Counted from the first letter of the stretch, positions 7,693-17,598 are shown. The stretch: 59,776 nucleotides of DNA from Bacteroidales bacterium (GCA_017395245.1 JAFPVR010000050.1:1-59776), one strand, 5' to 3'. Translations and numbers: made by a program. The notes: generated from the letters alone by a model not told the origin.

Positions 7693-10518
7693 TCACACCT
7701 TCTCCTTCAACCACTCCGCCGTGTAACTCCCCTCACTCTTCACCAACGCCTCCGGGGTGCCCTCGAAGACGATGCTGCCGCCGCCTTCGCCGCCCTCGGG
7801 GCCGAGGTCGATAATCCAGTCGGCGCACTTGATGAGTTCCGTATTGTGCTCGATCACCAACACCGTATTGCCGTGCTCGATCAGCCGGTTGAAGGCGTCC
7901 ACTAACTTGTGGATGTCGTGGAAGTGCAGACCCGTGGTCGGCTCGTCGAAAAGGAAAAGCTTGCGCTGTTTGTCGTCGTCCTGCGCTAAGAAGTTGGCTA
8001 ACTTCACACGCTGCGCCTCGCCGCCTGACAGGGTGGATGACGGTTGCCCCAACACTAAATACTCCAAACCGACATCCTTCAACGGACGCATCCGCCGCAA
8101 GATATTGGCAGTTATATCGTTGGGTGTCAAACTGTTGAAAAAATCAAGAGCTTCATCCACCATCATATTCAGCACATCGTTGATGTCTTTGCCGTTGACC
8201 TTGATGTCGAGCGCATCGTCCCGGAAACGCTTGCCCTGACACGACGGACAAACCATCTCCACATCGGCCATAAACTGCATGTTGATGTGGATGACACCCT
8301 CACCTTCGCACTCCTCGCAGCGACCGCCGGGCACGTTGAAGGAGAAGAAACCCGACTTGTAGTTCCGCTGTTTGGAGAGCGGCTGCGCGGCGTAAAGATC
8401 GCGGATATAATCGAAAATCTTGAGATAGGTGGCGGGATTCGACCTGGAAGAGCGCCCAATGGCATCCTGATCAACCATCACCACGCCGTTAAGCTTGGTC
8501 ATGTCGGCCTCAATATCGCTGAATCGTCCCGGACGGGGCGCACTGGGGTCTCCCAGCATTTGCGCCACTGCAGGATAAACGATATCGGTCACCAAGGTAC
8601 TCTTACCCGAACCGCTCACGCCCGTCACCACCGTGAAGCATTCCAACGGAATCTTCACGTCGAGGTTCTTGAGGTTGTGTTCCCGCGCCCCCGTCACCTC
8701 GATATAGTTGCGCCATCTGCGGCGATACTGCGGCAGCGGAATACGCAGCACGTCTTTCCCGTCCGCATCGGGTGTCATGCCTCGGAGATAACTGGCTGTC
8801 AAGCTCTTGCGATGCGTCATCAGCTTGTCGTAAGTGCCTGCAAAGACGACCTCGCCGCCGAATTGTCCGGCTTTGGGACCGATGTCAATAATGTAATCGG
8901 CGGCCTTGATAATGGCCTCGTCATGCTCCACCACGACCACCGTGTTGCCGATATCGCGCAGCCGTTTCAGCACGCCGATAAGGTTTTCGGTATCGCGCGG
9001 ATGCAAGCCGATGCTGGGTTCATCGAGAATGTAGAGCGACCCTACAAGGCTGCTGCCGAGCGAGGTGGCCAGGTTGATGCGCTGCGACTCGCCGCCGGAA
9101 AGGGTGGCACAGTTGCGGTCCAGCGTCAAATAGCCGAGCCCCACCTCGTCCAAAAGCCCGATGCGGGTGGTGAGCTCACGCATCAGGATTTTGGCAATCT
9201 CTTGTTCATTATCATTCTGGTATTCAAAGTTTTCGAAGAATTTCTTAAGTTCCGTGATGGGCATATTCTGCAAATCGGCGATCGACTTGCCGTTGACCTT
9301 CACGTACTGCGCGTCCTTGCGCAGACGGGTGCCCTTGCATTCGGGACAGAGTTCGCGCCCACGATAGCGCGCCTGCATCACGCGAAACTGGATTTTATAC
9401 GTGCTCGCCGCCACGAAGTCGAAAAACTGCCGGATGCCGTGTACGTCGTGCGCCGGGTCGCCATCCCAAAGCAGGTTGTACTCCGCCTCGGTAAGGTCGT
9501 CTATGGCGCGATAGACCGGGAAATCGAGTTTGGTGGCATTGCGGATAAAATGCCGTTTCCACTCGCTCATCACCTCGCCGTGCCAGCAGGCCACCGCGTC
9601 CTCGGCCACCGACAGCGACCGGTCTGGGAACACCAAATCGGGGTTCACGCCCTCCACCATGCCGGTGCCCGAGCAGAGTTTGCACGCGCCATAAGGGTTG
9701 TTGAACGTGAACATGTTCACCGACGGTTCCTCGAACGTCATGCCATCAGCCTCAAAGAAATTGCTGAATGTCTGGAAGTTGACCGTATCACCCTCATGCT
9801 GCACGGCGCACACGCCCTTGCCCTCGTTGAAGGCCACGTTCACGGCATCGGTGACGCGCGTCTGCTGCGCCGCAAGGTTGTCGGACTTGAAACGGTCCAC
9901 CATGATGAAAAGCTTTTTCGGATCGGGCAACTGCTTGGCCTTAATCACGTCGTCGATTTCCATCAATTTCCCGTCAAGCATCAACCGGTTAAAGCCCTGT
10001 TGACGAAGAATTTGGAGTTGGTCGCCGACCTCCCGGCCTTCGGGAATCACCATCGGGGCCAACACGTAGACGCGCTCGCCGGCGGGCGTGGCCATAATGT
10101 GGCGCAGCACGTCGCGCACGTCCTCGCGATGCACCTCGCGACCGCTCACAGGCGAATAGGTGTGCCCGATGCGGGCGAACAAAAGTTTGAGGTACTCGTA
10201 AATCTCGGTCACGGTGCCCACGGTGGAGCGCGGGTTGCGCGACAGAATCTGCTGCTCGATGGCGATGGCCGGCGGGATACCTGTCACCGACTTCACATCA
10301 GGTTTACGCATTCGCCCCATAAACTGGCGGGCATACGAACTGAGGCTCTCGACATAACGCCGCTGACCCTCCGCATAGAGCGTGTCGAAGGCTAATGACG
10401 ACTTGCCGGAACCGGACAGACCGGTAATCACGATGAACTTGTTGCGCGGAATATCAAGGTCGATATTCTTGAGGTTGTTGACCTTCGCGCCGCGTATGGA
10501 AATCTTTTTCTCTCTCAT
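7693..10518 (-). CDS. uvrA: Excinuclease ABC subunit A
   Basis: DNA-damage recognition ATPase of nucleotide excision repair, working with UvrB. The ATG at 10518 ([19 protein letters not shown]) gives 941 residues, the normal UvrA length. The frame opens 63 codons further upstream, but that part overlaps the divergent promoter region. Two ABC ATPase modules are complete: Walker [10 protein letters not shown] (about 33-41) and GVSGSGKST, signatures LSGGESQR and LSGGEAQR, Walker B with [12 protein letters not shown] and [12 protein letters not shown]. Zinc-binding cysteine pairs are present ([32 protein letters not shown]). It is divergently transcribed from the lipid kinase gene, with both promoters in a 70-bp gap. 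Confidence 0.98.
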   Translation of the reverse strand: MREKKISIRGAKVNNLKNIDLDIPRNKFIVITGLSGSGKSSLAFDTLYAEGQRRYVESLSSYARQFMGRMRKPDVKSVTGIPPAIAIEQQILSRNPRSTVGTVTEIYEYLKLLFARIGHTYSPVSGREVHREDVRDVLRHIMATPAGERVYVLAPMVIPEGREVGDQLQILRQQGFNRLMLDGKLMEIDDVIKAKQLPDPKKLFIMVDRFKSDNLAAQQTRVTDAVNVAFNEGKGVCAVQHEGDTVNFQTFSNFFEADGMTFEEPSVNMFTFNNPYGACKLCSGTGMVEGVNPDLVFPDRSLSVAEDAVACWHGEVMSEWKRHFIRNATKLDFPVYRAIDDLTEAEYNLLWDGDPAHDVHGIRQFFDFVAASTYKIQFRVMQARYRGRELCPECKGTRLRKDAQYVKVNGKSIADLQNMPITELKKFFENFEYQNDNEQEIAKILMRELTTRIGLLDEVGLGYLTLDRNCATLSGGESQRINLATSLGSSLVGSLYILDEPSIGLHPRDTENLIGVLKRLRDIGNTVVVVEHDEAIIKAADYIIDIGPKAGQFGGEVVFAGTYDKLMTHRKSLTASYLRGMTPDADGKDVLRIPLPQYRRRWRNYIEVTGAREHNLKNLDVKIPLECFTVVTGVSGSGKSTLVTDIVYPAVAQMLGDPSAPRPGRFSDIEADMTKLNGVVMVDQDAIGRSSRSNPATYLKIFDYIRDLYAAQPLSKQRNYKSGFFSFNVPGGRCEECEGEGVIHINMQFMADVEMVCPSCQGKRFRDDALDIKVNGKDINDVLNMMVDEALDFFNSLTPNDITANILRRMRPLKDVGLEYLVLGQPSSTLSGGEAQRVKLANFLAQDDDKQRKLFLFDEPTTGLHFHDIHKLVDAFNRLIEHGNTVLVIEHNTELIKCADWIIDLGPEGGEGGGSIVFEGTPEALVKSEGSYTAEWLKEKV

Positions 10519-10531
10519 AATTTTAGGGCGG

Positions 10532-10539
10532 CAAAGATA
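10532..10539 (-). promoter_or_regulatory. -7 box TATCTTTG for uvrA
   Basis: The leftward TAnnTTTG box is 13 bp before the uvrA ATG, giving a very short leader. Confidence 0.65.
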
Positions 10540-10563
10540 CGATTTTTTGAGCCAAAAAAATCG

Positions 10564-10571
10564 TACATTTG
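10564..10571 (+). promoter_or_regulatory. -7 box TACATTTG for the lipid kinase
   Basis: The rightward TAnnTTTG box is 17 bp before the ATG at 10589, back to back with the uvrA box. Confidence 0.65.
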
Positions 10572-10588
10572 CAGCCAAATTTCGACGT

Positions 10589-11536
10589 ATGACAAACCTG
10601 CGAATAGAAGACCACGTCTGGCATATCATTCTGAACACCAATGCAAACGAGAAGAGATGCGAGCGCAGCTGGCGGCCCGTCGCCGAACTGTTGGAGCGTC
10701 GCAACATCCGTTACGAACTGCACGTCACGCACCAGCCCGGCGAAGGCATCAAAACCGCCAGAGCACTCTGCGAGAGCGGGATACGCCATCTTGTGGCGGC
10801 GGGCGGCGACGGCACCATCAACGAGGTCGTCAACGGCATCTTCTCCGCCGGCATCGACACCCGCGAGGTCTGGCTCGCGGTGCTCCCCATGGGCCGCGGC
10901 AACGACTGGGCCCGCACCCACCGCTACCCCAAGACCATCGAAGAAGTCGTGGAACTGTGGCGAAACGGGAACTTCATCCAGCACGACATAGGGTGTGTAC
11001 GCACTGGTGTCCACGACGGCCACCCCCACAGCCGCTACTTCATCAATATCGCCGGCTTCGGCTTCGATGCCGACGTCATCTACAACGTCACCAACGACCC
11101 GCCGAAACTCTTCGGCCTCAACGTCTATGCGCTGACGTTGCTCAAGTCGCTCTTCTCACACAAACCCACACACATCCAAGTATCTGCGGATGAGGGCTTT
11201 GAATTCGACGGGGAGGTTTTCATGGTCATCGCGGCCATCTGCCAGTACAACGGCGGCGGCATCCGCGAGGCCAAGTACGCCGTTCCCGACGACGGCCGCC
11301 TCGACCTCATTGTCGTCCCCAAAATGAGCATTCCGAAAGTGCTCAAACACCTGAAAGACATGACCTCCGGCGACCATATCGACAAAATCAAGGAGATCCG
11401 CATGATCCAAACCACCCACGCGGACATCTCCTCCGAGGTGTTGTTCCGAGGCGAAGTCGAAGGCGAGCTCCTCTTCCCCGGACACTATAACATTGAATTG
11501 ATTCCCAATGCGTTAAATGTTTTGACAAATCTTTGA
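10589..11536 (+). CDS. Diacylglycerol kinase-family (DagK/YegS-like) lipid kinase
   Basis: Predicted cytoplasmic or membrane-associated kinase that phosphorylates diacylglycerol or a related lipid, feeding phosphatidic acid back to phospholipid synthesis. The ATG at 10589 ([16 protein letters not shown]) gives 315 residues and follows a good promoter. The DAGK catalytic domain spans the first 140 residues with the nucleotide loop [13 protein letters not shown] and the [12 protein letters not shown] stretch. The C-terminal half is the beta-rich domain typical of the family, with [10 protein letters not shown] and [18 protein letters not shown]. The next gene follows after 12 bp and is probably co-transcribed. 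Substrate specificity cannot be read from the sequence. Confidence 0.92.
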   Translation: MTNLRIEDHVWHIILNTNANEKRCERSWRPVAELLERRNIRYELHVTHQPGEGIKTARALCESGIRHLVAAGGDGTINEVVNGIFSAGIDTREVWLAVLPMGRGNDWARTHRYPKTIEEVVELWRNGNFIQHDIGCVRTGVHDGHPHSRYFINIAGFGFDADVIYNVTNDPPKLFGLNVYALTLLKSLFSHKPTHIQVSADEGFEFDGEVFMVIAAICQYNGGGIREAKYAVPDDGRLDLIVVPKMSIPKVLKHLKDMTSGDHIDKIKEIRMIQTTHADISSEVLFRGEVEGELLFPGHYNIELIPNALNVLTNL

Positions 11537-11548
11537 CCGTCGACCCTT

Positions 11549-12250
11549 ATGAATGAAATCTTGTTTACGTTTTTGAAGGAACTCATTCCGAACAACAACC
11601 GCGAATGGTTCAAGGCGCACCGCGAGATGTACGACGCGGCATGGGCGCAGTTCAACATCCTGGTGGAGAACGTGATAGCGGCCGTCGGCGAGTTTGACGA
11701 GGCCATCACCGGACTCACCCCGAAGGACTGCACGTACCGCATTTACCGAGACATCCGCTTCTCGCCCGACAAGACGCCTTACAAGGGACATCTCGGCGCG
11801 TATATGAACCAATACGGCAAGAAGGCCTACTGGGGCGGCTACTATATCCAGATTGAGCCGGAGCAGGTGATGCTGGCAAGCGGCGTGTGGTGGCTCCCCA
11901 CCAAGGAGATGCAGCATCTGCGACTTGCAATTGCCGACCAAATGGATGATTTTGTACGACTTGCGGAGGAACCGGAGCTCAAGAAGCTCTGTCCGCAAAT
12001 CGGCCAAGACCATTACAAACGGCTGCCCAACGGATTGCCGAAAGACTCACCCCACCCCGAATATTTGATGTGCAAAGACTACGCCATGTCGTGCATGTTG
12101 CGGCCTGCCGACATCTGCCAAGCAGACTACGCACAGCGCATCGCATGCGTATTCCGCACGATGAAGCCACTGAACGACTTCCTCAGCGAGAATATCCTCA
12201 TCAACATGGAGGAGCTGGAAACCATGAAAAACGTGGTGAAATTTGTGTAA
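11549..12250 (+). CDS. DUF2461 (TIGR02453) family protein
   Basis: A 233-residue cytoplasmic protein matching the DUF2461 family over its full length. The diagnostic features are FLKELIPNNNREWFKAHR at the N-terminus, YRIYRDIRFSPDKTPYKGHLGA near residue 65-85 and YYIQIEPEQVMLASGVWW around 98-115. The biochemical function of the family is not established. It starts 12 bp after the lipid kinase stop, and converges with mltG, whose stop lies 5 bp beyond its own. Confidence 0.9.
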   Translation: MNEILFTFLKELIPNNNREWFKAHREMYDAAWAQFNILVENVIAAVGEFDEAITGLTPKDCTYRIYRDIRFSPDKTPYKGHLGAYMNQYGKKAYWGGYYIQIEPEQVMLASGVWWLPTKEMQHLRLAIADQMDDFVRLAEEPELKKLCPQIGQDHYKRLPNGLPKDSPHPEYLMCKDYAMSCMLRPADICQADYAQRIACVFRTMKPLNDFLSENILINMEELETMKNVVKFV

Positions 12251-12254
12251 CCCG

Positions 12255-13280
12255 TTACCGTTTGATGTTCCGGGCGTTCAGCGCGGCACGATAGCGGGTG
12301 GCATTCTGTGCATGCACCGCCGCACTCGCTGTAAAGTTATGATAGCCTGAAAAATCTTCCTTCGCACACATATACAGATAGTTGTGGTGGCGGTAATGCA
12401 GCACCGAATCCATTGTAGAAGCCTCTGGAATGCGAATCGGGCCGGGCGGCAGACCCGCATATTTGTAGGTGTTGTACGGTGAATCAACCTGCAAATCTGC
12501 ATTCAGGATGCGCTTGCGGGCAAAGTCGCCAAGCGCGAACTTCACCGTCGGGTCTGACTGCAACAACATCCCCTTATTCAGACGGTTGATATAAAGTCCC
12601 GCGATAATCGCCTTCTCCGACGGCCGCATGTTCTCTTCCTCGACAATTGAAGCCAAGGTAGCCACCTGCACCGGTGTCAACCCAATCTCGTTGGCGGTGG
12701 CGCGGCGCGTGTCAGTCCAAAACTCCTGATAATGGTCATACATACGGTCGAGGAATTCCGCTGCCGTAATGTCGTAGTAAATCTCGTAAGTATTTGGGAT
12801 AAAGAGGCATACCGCTGTCGTATCGGTCAACCCATACTTCTGCATGGCGGCGCGGTCACGAAGCAGCGCAGCCAACTCTTCCGGCTCGAAGAAGAACTTG
12901 TTCCCTACTTTTTCCACGAACTGGTCGGCCGTGCGCACATTGTTGAAAGTAAACTTCACGGGGTAATGCTGACCGCGACGCAACAGGCGTACGAGATCAA
13001 GGTTAGAACGGCAGTCGGTAAGGTCGTACTTACCGACCCGCATCGTCCTGTATTTCAGGGCATCCGCCGTTCTGCGGAAAGTCTTTTCGGAGTCAAGCAC
13101 TTCGTATTTTCGCAGTGTGTCCATCACTTGCTCGAACGTCGCGCCCGGCGGCACCACCACGGTAACATCCTTGTTCCGGACGTTTTCCGCCATGAACGTT
13201 TTGTAGAACAACGCGACTGCAACGCATGCCAATGCGCAGATGCATAAAACAACAATGATGATGATTTTTTTCCTATTCAT
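12255..13280 (-). CDS. mltG: Endolytic murein transglycosylase MltG
   Basis: Inner-membrane lytic transglycosylase of the YceG family that cleaves nascent glycan strands. One N-terminal membrane segment (about 5-27) anchors it. A LysM-like subdomain follows (VTVVVPPGATFEQV), then the YceG catalytic region with IPNTYEIYYD and ATLASIVEEENMRPSEKAIIAGLYINRL. Glu214 in that stretch corresponds to the catalytic glutamate of the E. coli enzyme. LQSDPTVKFALG and SPYNTYKYAGLPPGPI are family hallmarks. At 341 residues it is full length. An NlpC/P60 hydrolase gene follows upstream on the same strand, separated by a palindromic repeat. Confidence 0.96.
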   Translation of the reverse strand: MNRKKIIIIVVLCICALACVAVALFYKTFMAENVRNKDVTVVVPPGATFEQVMDTLRKYEVLDSEKTFRRTADALKYRTMRVGKYDLTDCRSNLDLVRLLRRGQHYPVKFTFNNVRTADQFVEKVGNKFFFEPEELAALLRDRAAMQKYGLTDTTAVCLFIPNTYEIYYDITAAEFLDRMYDHYQEFWTDTRRATANEIGLTPVQVATLASIVEEENMRPSEKAIIAGLYINRLNKGMLLQSDPTVKFALGDFARKRILNADLQVDSPYNTYKYAGLPPGPIRIPEASTMDSVLHYRHHNYLYMCAKEDFSGYHNFTASAAVHAQNATRYRAALNARNIKR

Positions 13281-13304
13281 AAATCACAATCGGTTTTCGT
13301 TCTC

Positions 13305-13332
13305 GTAGAGACGCAAAATTTTGCGTCTCTAC
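13305..13332. repeat. Palindromic element A, copy 1 (GTAGAGACGCA...TGCGTCTCTAC)
   Basis: Perfect 28-bp palindrome between mltG and the NlpC/P60 gene. It belongs to a family with copies at 24139, 45841, 52375 and 55744, which share the arms and differ in the centre. Confidence 0.85.
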
Positions 13333-13352
13333 AAACGAACCTTTATCGTACC

Positions 13353-14138
13353 CTATAACCGAGTAATAACACGAAGAAAATGCGTGTACCGTTGCAGTTC
13401 CTCGTTGAAAATGCCGGTCTCGTCGAGGAGGTCGATGCGCACCTGCCCGCTGGCATGGATAATCTGCCCGTCGCCCAAAACCAGGCCCACATGCACGATG
13501 TCGCCCGACGCATTGTGGAAGAAGGCTAAATCGCCGAGACGGGCTTCCTGCACAAAGTCAAGCGGCTCACCGAACGTCACCTGCTGCGAGGCGTCGCGGG
13601 GCAATTGGAGACCTACCAACGAATAGACAAGCTGTACGAATCCTGAGCAGTCGATGCCGAGCGGATTACGGCCGCCCCATAGGTACGGTGCGCCGAGCAG
13701 CGAGAAAGCCGCTTTTCGGAGCAGTTCCATGCGCTGGAGGCGGGAAATATCCGGCACGCCGTCGGCAGGCCACCAACTTTCCGCTTTCGGAATCGGGAAA
13801 CGCTCCCGGAACGGACTCTTGTCCGACTCCGTCACAATCAGAGCTCCCATCGTCAGCAGGTTCGGTACCTGCACGCCCGTCGTGAGGCTAGGTACACTTA
13901 AACGTAACTTATCTGCTCTCAGATAGTTGTCAAAAATCTCTTCGGATGGTTCGAAGCACTGTTTCCGCTGAATCCAGCCCTCGTACGCATCATGGTGCAT
14001 CTGTATCCGCACCCATTCGTCGGTTGTTTCCAGCACCCGATAAGTCTCGCCAAACAGCAGCTGGCTCACCATCTCCGCACGATGCGAAGGTTCCGCACGC
14101 ATCGGAATCACCGTCAGGTGACCTATTCCTACCTTCAT
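13353..14138 (-). CDS. NlpC/P60 (C40) peptidoglycan hydrolase with SH3 domains
   Basis: Predicted cell-wall gamma-D-glutamyl-diamino acid endopeptidase. The first 60 residues form a bacterial SH3 domain (PMRAEPSHRAEMVSQLLFGE, then EGWIQRKQ), and a second SH3-like segment runs to about 120. The C40 domain has nucleophile Cys164 in GIDCSGFVQLVY, His216 in DIVHVGLVLGDG and a third polar residue near His228. The sequence begins MKVGIGHLTVIPMRAEP without an obvious signal peptide, which is unusual for a wall hydrolase; several Bacteroidota members of this group are similar. It is 261 residues and lies between mltG and the DUF3127 gene on the same strand. Confidence 0.92.
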   Translation of the reverse strand: MKVGIGHLTVIPMRAEPSHRAEMVSQLLFGETYRVLETTDEWVRIQMHHDAYEGWIQRKQCFEPSEEIFDNYLRADKLRLSVPSLTTGVQVPNLLTMGALIVTESDKSPFRERFPIPKAESWWPADGVPDISRLQRMELLRKAAFSLLGAPYLWGGRNPLGIDCSGFVQLVYSLVGLQLPRDASQQVTFGEPLDFVQEARLGDLAFFHNASGDIVHVGLVLGDGQIIHASGQVRIDLLDETGIFNEELQRYTHFLRVITRL

Positions 14139-14153
14139 AACCTTGTAACCCGA

Positions 14154-14768
14154 TTAGAACGGCAGGTCGTCGGTCTCACCGTTGTCCGTGAAGGTCTCCT
14201 GCGGAATCGGCGGGAGGTTGTTCATGTCGGGCTGGGGCTGGGCCACGGAGTTAGGTTGCGGCGCGGCAGGAGCGTATCCTTGCGGCTGCGCAGGGGCAGC
14301 GGGCGCGTAACCTTGCGGTTGCGGCGGATAAGCCGGCTGTTGGGGCTGACCATAACCCTGCGGCTGCTGATAAACAGGCTGTTGCGGTTGACCATAGCCT
14401 TGCGGCGGGTAAGTCGGCTGCTGGGGCTGCGCATAGCCCTGCGGCGCGTACTGCGGCTGGCCGAAACCAGGTGCGGGGGCACTGGCAGCGGCGGCAGGCG
14501 TGGCGGCCTCCACCTTCCAAGCTTTCACATCGGTATACCAACGGCCGTTGTACTCGCGCGACTCCAAATCGAAGGAGACCGTGATCAAATCGCCCAACTG
14601 GAACTGATCCAACGCCCGGGCGCGCTCACCCCAAAGGTTCGAACAAACCTTCTTCGGGTACTGTTCCACCGTCTCAATGACGAACTCGGCCTTCGACCAG
14701 TTATTTCCCGAACTGCTTACACCCGACTGGACGGGCAATTTCTGAATTAATTTTCCTGTAATTTCCAT
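14154..14768 (-). CDS. DUF3127 protein with Gln/Pro-rich tail and SSB-like tip
   Basis: A cytoplasmic protein of 204 residues starting MEITGKLIQKLPVQSG at 14768; the frame extends further upstream but overlaps the MlaD-like gene. Residues 1-95 form the DUF3127 domain, an OB-fold-like unit (NWSKAEFVIETVEQYPKKVC, then GDLITVSFDLESREYNGRWY). A low-complexity linker of about 90 residues follows, built from YGQPQQP/YPPQG-type repeats. The acidic end DNGETDDLPF looks like the C-terminal tip by which single-strand DNA-binding proteins recruit partners. A DNA-binding role is inferred from this architecture only. Confidence 0.85.
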   Translation of the reverse strand: MEITGKLIQKLPVQSGVSSSGNNWSKAEFVIETVEQYPKKVCSNLWGERARALDQFQLGDLITVSFDLESREYNGRWYTDVKAWKVEAATPAAAASAPAPGFGQPQYAPQGYAQPQQPTYPPQGYGQPQQPVYQQPQGYGQPQQPAYPPQPQGYAPAAPAQPQGYAPAAPQPNSVAQPQPDMNNLPPIPQETFTDNGETDDLPF

Positions 14769-14796
14769 ATTAAATCGGTTTTTATTATTGCAATCG

Positions 14797-15783
14797 TTAA
14801 TGGCTATCTTTTTTCTTCTCTTTTCTCGAGAAAACGGTAATATTGATATACTTCGATGGGTCGGCTTTGATATCTTTAACGAGCAAATCGATACTCTCAA
14901 TCGTCTTGTTAAGATTGTTGTAAAGCGAATCGTTGCTCACAAGCTGCCCAACGGTACCCCGACCGTTCTTCACGTCTGCGATGAGGGCGTTGGCATTGTC
15001 AACCGTACTCTGCGCATTGTTGACGAGTGTACGGATGTTGGCCTGCGCGATAGAATCGGTGATATTGTCGACATTGCTCACAATGGCGTCGATTTTCGGG
15101 GCAGCCTCACCGAGCGTCTTCGACAGCACGTCAAGCTGTGTCACGATGTTGTTGACCTTTCCGCCATTGGCAGCCAGCAATTTGGAGAGGTCGGCGGTGG
15201 TGTGTTCGAGGTTTTCCAACGTGTTCTTGATCATGGTGCCGCCGTTGAGGGAGTCCTCCGAGCGGAAAGCCAACTTGAGGTTCATCCCGATGGTGTCAAC
15301 CGAAGCAACGACGCTCTGGAGCTGCGCCACCAAGTCGCCCATGCCATCGAGCATGCCGCCTGCAAGGTAGCAGCCTAACGTGTCGCCGCGCTGTGCTACC
15401 CGCGCCGACTGTCCGAGATGCAGGTTCACCACCATGCCGCCAAGGATATCCTTCTGCGCCACCTCGAACTGTGAGTCTTCCGGAATGTCAAGCTTCTCCG
15501 TAACGAGAATCTCGGCGCAGATGCGCACCGGGTTGGTGCTCAACAGCTCGATGCCCGTCACCTTTCCTATCCCGTAGCCGTTCAGCGTGACGTTCGTGCT
15601 TTCATGCAACGCGCCAATATCCTCAAACACAGCGTAATAGTAGGTTTTCTTCCCGAAGACATTGATACCCTTCAGGAATGTCGCCCCGAGGTAGAAAATC
15701 AGCGCAGCCGCGATGGCAAAGAGCGCAACCTTGATGCTTCTCGCCTCTTTTACAGTATGTTGGTCTGGTTTTTTATTGTCCAT
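14797..15783 (-). CDS. MlaD/MCE-family lipid transport substrate-binding protein
   Basis: Periplasmic, membrane-anchored component of an MCE-type phospholipid transport system. A single N-terminal helix (SIKVALFAIAAALIFYLGA, about 16-35) is followed by the MCE domain (about 42-125: YYYAVFEDIGALHESTNVTL, GYGIGKVTGIELL). A long helical tail follows (about 140-310), with heptad-like stretches such as LENLEHTTADLSKLLAANGG. The permease and ATPase partners are not adjacent. It has its own -7 box and is separate from the lipid operon ending just upstream. Confidence 0.92.
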   Translation of the reverse strand: MDNKKPDQHTVKEARSIKVALFAIAAALIFYLGATFLKGINVFGKKTYYYAVFEDIGALHESTNVTLNGYGIGKVTGIELLSTNPVRICAEILVTEKLDIPEDSQFEVAQKDILGGMVVNLHLGQSARVAQRGDTLGCYLAGGMLDGMGDLVAQLQSVVASVDTIGMNLKLAFRSEDSLNGGTMIKNTLENLEHTTADLSKLLAANGGKVNNIVTQLDVLSKTLGEAAPKIDAIVSNVDNITDSIAQANIRTLVNNAQSTVDNANALIADVKNGRGTVGQLVSNDSLYNNLNKTIESIDLLVKDIKADPSKYINITVFSRKEKKKDSH

Positions 15784-15805
15784 TGGATTAAAAATCTACA
15801 ATCGG

Positions 15806-15813
15806 CAAAGATA
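15806..15813 (-). promoter_or_regulatory. -7 box TATCTTTG for the MlaD-like gene
   Basis: The leftward TAnnTTTG box is 22 bp before the ATG at 15783, and about 15 bp beyond the end of the GT2 gene. It marks the boundary between the lipid operon and the next transcription unit. Confidence 0.65.
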
Positions 15814-15827
15814 CATTTTTTTCACGT

Positions 15828-16595
15828 TTACTTTGACAATGATTTTGAGATTTTTCGGATGAGCCGCGCCGGAATGAATGTGAACAGCGACAAGATGGTG
15901 AGCACGGAATTGAGCACGGTGATGCGGAAGAAGTCCCAGAAGGGACGGAAATGGCTAACGCGCTCACCCTCGGGCGGGTAATAGACGCGCACGGGAGTGG
16001 AGACCACCGGCACACCGCGCCATGCGGAGAAGACCAGCAGCTCGAGCTCGGCCTCGTAGCGCGGGGTGATGGGCCACCGTAAGTTGATGACTTCCAGCGG
16101 ATAAAGCCGATAGCCGCTCTGTGTGTCCTCCAAGTTGATGCCCGTCTGTAGATGGAACCAGAAGTTGGAGAACTTGTTGGCGAAGGTGTTCTTCGAAGGC
16201 ATGTTGTCGGCGGTGAGATTGCGCGCCCCGACAATGAGGGCCTCTTTGTTGGCCACGTGACAGTCCATAAAAGCGGGAATATCCTCGGGAAAATGCTGCC
16301 CGTCAGAGTCTATCGTGATGGCGTATCGATAGCCCAACTCCAACGCCCGACGAAAGCCCATTTTCAACGCATAGCCTTTGCCCCGGTTCGGTGTATAGTC
16401 CACAATTTCAGGCAGTTGCTCTAATGAACGAATGGCCGTCATCGTGGCCGGTGTGCTGCCGTCGTTCACCACGATGATGTTGAGGGTGTAAGCCTGCACG
16501 CGCCGAAGGACGTCCGCGATAGTCCGCTCGTTGTTGTACGTCGGCACGATCACGCACACCCGCTCGTCGTCAAAAACCTTCTGCCAGTCCGTCAT
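15828..16595 (-). CDS. GT2 family glycosyltransferase (dolichol-phosphate-mannose-synthase-like)
   Basis: Predicted inverting glycosyltransferase, likely acting at the inner face of the membrane. GT-A fold hallmarks are CVIVPTYNNERTIADVL (13-29), NIIVVNDGS and the metal-binding DSDGQH. ARYEAELELLVFSAWRG-type sequence and a C-terminal hydrophobic segment (FRITVLNSVLTILSLFTF) follow. It is the last gene of the aryl-polyene-like operon, overlapping the dehydratase upstream by 4 bp (ATGA). GT2 enzymes occur in many such operons, where they are presumed to modify the lipid or its anchor. The sugar is unknown. Confidence 0.92.
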   Translation of the reverse strand: MTDWQKVFDDERVCVIVPTYNNERTIADVLRRVQAYTLNIIVVNDGSTPATMTAIRSLEQLPEIVDYTPNRGKGYALKMGFRRALELGYRYAITIDSDGQHFPEDIPAFMDCHVANKEALIVGARNLTADNMPSKNTFANKFSNFWFHLQTGINLEDTQSGYRLYPLEVINLRWPITPRYEAELELLVFSAWRGVPVVSTPVRVYYPPEGERVSHFRPFWDFFRITVLNSVLTILSLFTFIPARLIRKISKSLSK

Positions 16596-16960
16596 GATTG
16601 TATCTCAAACCCTAATGAAAACTTCGTAACGGTCCTCTCCCCTACGGTCAATTTCCCTCTGACAGACAGGTTCTTATCCACCTCTTCCATCTTCTCGAAC
16701 ACCACGACCGGCTCAACTGAAGGTTCCGGGCGCAGCACCTCCATGAACTTCAAATTCTTGATTTCCCGCAACGTGACATTCTTCCCGAAACACGTCCCCA
16801 ACAACTCTGCAATCATCCCCACCTGGCACACGCCCGGCGTGACCGGACTTCCCGGAAAATGTCCTTGGTATATCGCGCTGGACGGCAACAACCTGATTTT
16901 CACGGCGTTGTCGTGTTTTTCGATTATCGTGTATATGTCGTTTTGTAACATTACGATCAA
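16592..16960 (-). CDS. Hotdog-fold 3-hydroxyacyl-ACP dehydratase (FabZ-like)
   Basis: A 122-residue hotdog protein with the FabZ-type active-site stretch YQGHFPGSPVTPGVCQVGMIAE (His34 region). The catalytic acid usually found on the central helix is plausibly the Glu of MIAELLG. It would remove water from 3-hydroxyacyl-ACP during polyene chain building. It overlaps the GT2 gene and the LolA-like gene by 4 bp each, showing tight translational coupling. It is the second dehydratase of the operon; the other is at 23696. Confidence 0.88.
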   Translation of the reverse strand: MIVMLQNDIYTIIEKHDNAVKIRLLPSSAIYQGHFPGSPVTPGVCQVGMIAELLGTCFGKNVTLREIKNLKFMEVLRPEPSVEPVVVFEKMEEVDKNLSVRGKLTVGERTVTKFSLGFEIQS

Positions 16961-17598
16961 TTAAATGTTGTGTCAGGAATTTTTTCGTTGAGTTTCGTAT
17001 TCGAAAACGTGATCGTCGTGGTATCGCCGTTCGCTTCCTTCATCTCGACTTTGGTGACGGCGTTGTGCTTGTCGTTGAAATAGAGGTAGATACTGGTGAA
17101 CATCTTCTTGAGTTTCGGCTGTTTCGGGGTGAGTTTGGCGACCCATTTGTCACCCTGGGTGAACATCTCGACGGTGAAGTCGCCGTTTCCAGAGAGGGCC
17201 GCGCCGGTAACGCTGCCCATGACAATCTGCGCGATGCCTTTGAAGAGCTGCGCACTCTGACCCTCAGCTTTCTTGGTCTTTCCATCCTGTTGGATATAAA
17301 CCTGTTGGCCGCCGTCCTTCACAATGAGGGCGTATTGGTTCGGGGTCGTGTAGGCCCACTTGAGGTTCGTGCCGGAAAAGTACATTTTCCCTTTGGAGGT
17401 CATCTTCTCCTTGACCATGGCGGACTGGCGCACCTGGGTGAAGTCGCACTGGATGGTCTTCACCGCCGCCGTGGCCTTGTTGGCGGCCTCCACCATCTTT
17501 TTCGACTGGTCGGGGGTGGCTTTCGTGAGGGATTGGGCCTCAACTCCAAACCATAACGCCATCAACAACAATATTATCGTTATCTTTCTCATATTCAT
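16957..17598 (-). CDS. LolA-like outer-membrane lipoprotein carrier protein
   Basis: Periplasmic protein of 213 residues with a Sec signal peptide (MRKITIILLLMALWFGVEA). The LolA-type half-barrel is recognisable in IQCDFTQVRQSAMVKEKMTSKGKMYFSG and LKWAYTTPNQYALIVKDG. Dedicated LolA homologues are common in aryl-polyene and flexirubin operons and are thought to ferry the lipid or an acylated partner to the outer membrane, so that role is inferred from context. It overlaps the dehydratase start by 4 bp. A 130-bp gap rich in repeat elements separates it from the inserted gene upstream. Confidence 0.9.
   Translation of the reverse strand: MNMRKITIILLLMALWFGVEAQSLTKATPDQSKKMVEAANKATAAVKTIQCDFTQVRQSAMVKEKMTSKGKMYFSGTNLKWAYTTPNQYALIVKDGGQQVYIQQDGKTKKAEGQSAQLFKGIAQIVMGSVTGAALSGNGDFTVEMFTQGDKWVAKLTPKQPKLKKMFTSIYLYFNDKHNAVTKVEMKEANGDTTTITFSNTKLNEKIPDTTFN

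Noticed and set aside
8287-10395. 702-codon open frame on the plus strand
   Set aside because: It runs antisense to uvrA; the His/Arg/Gly-rich product is the usual mirror of a GC-rich gene.
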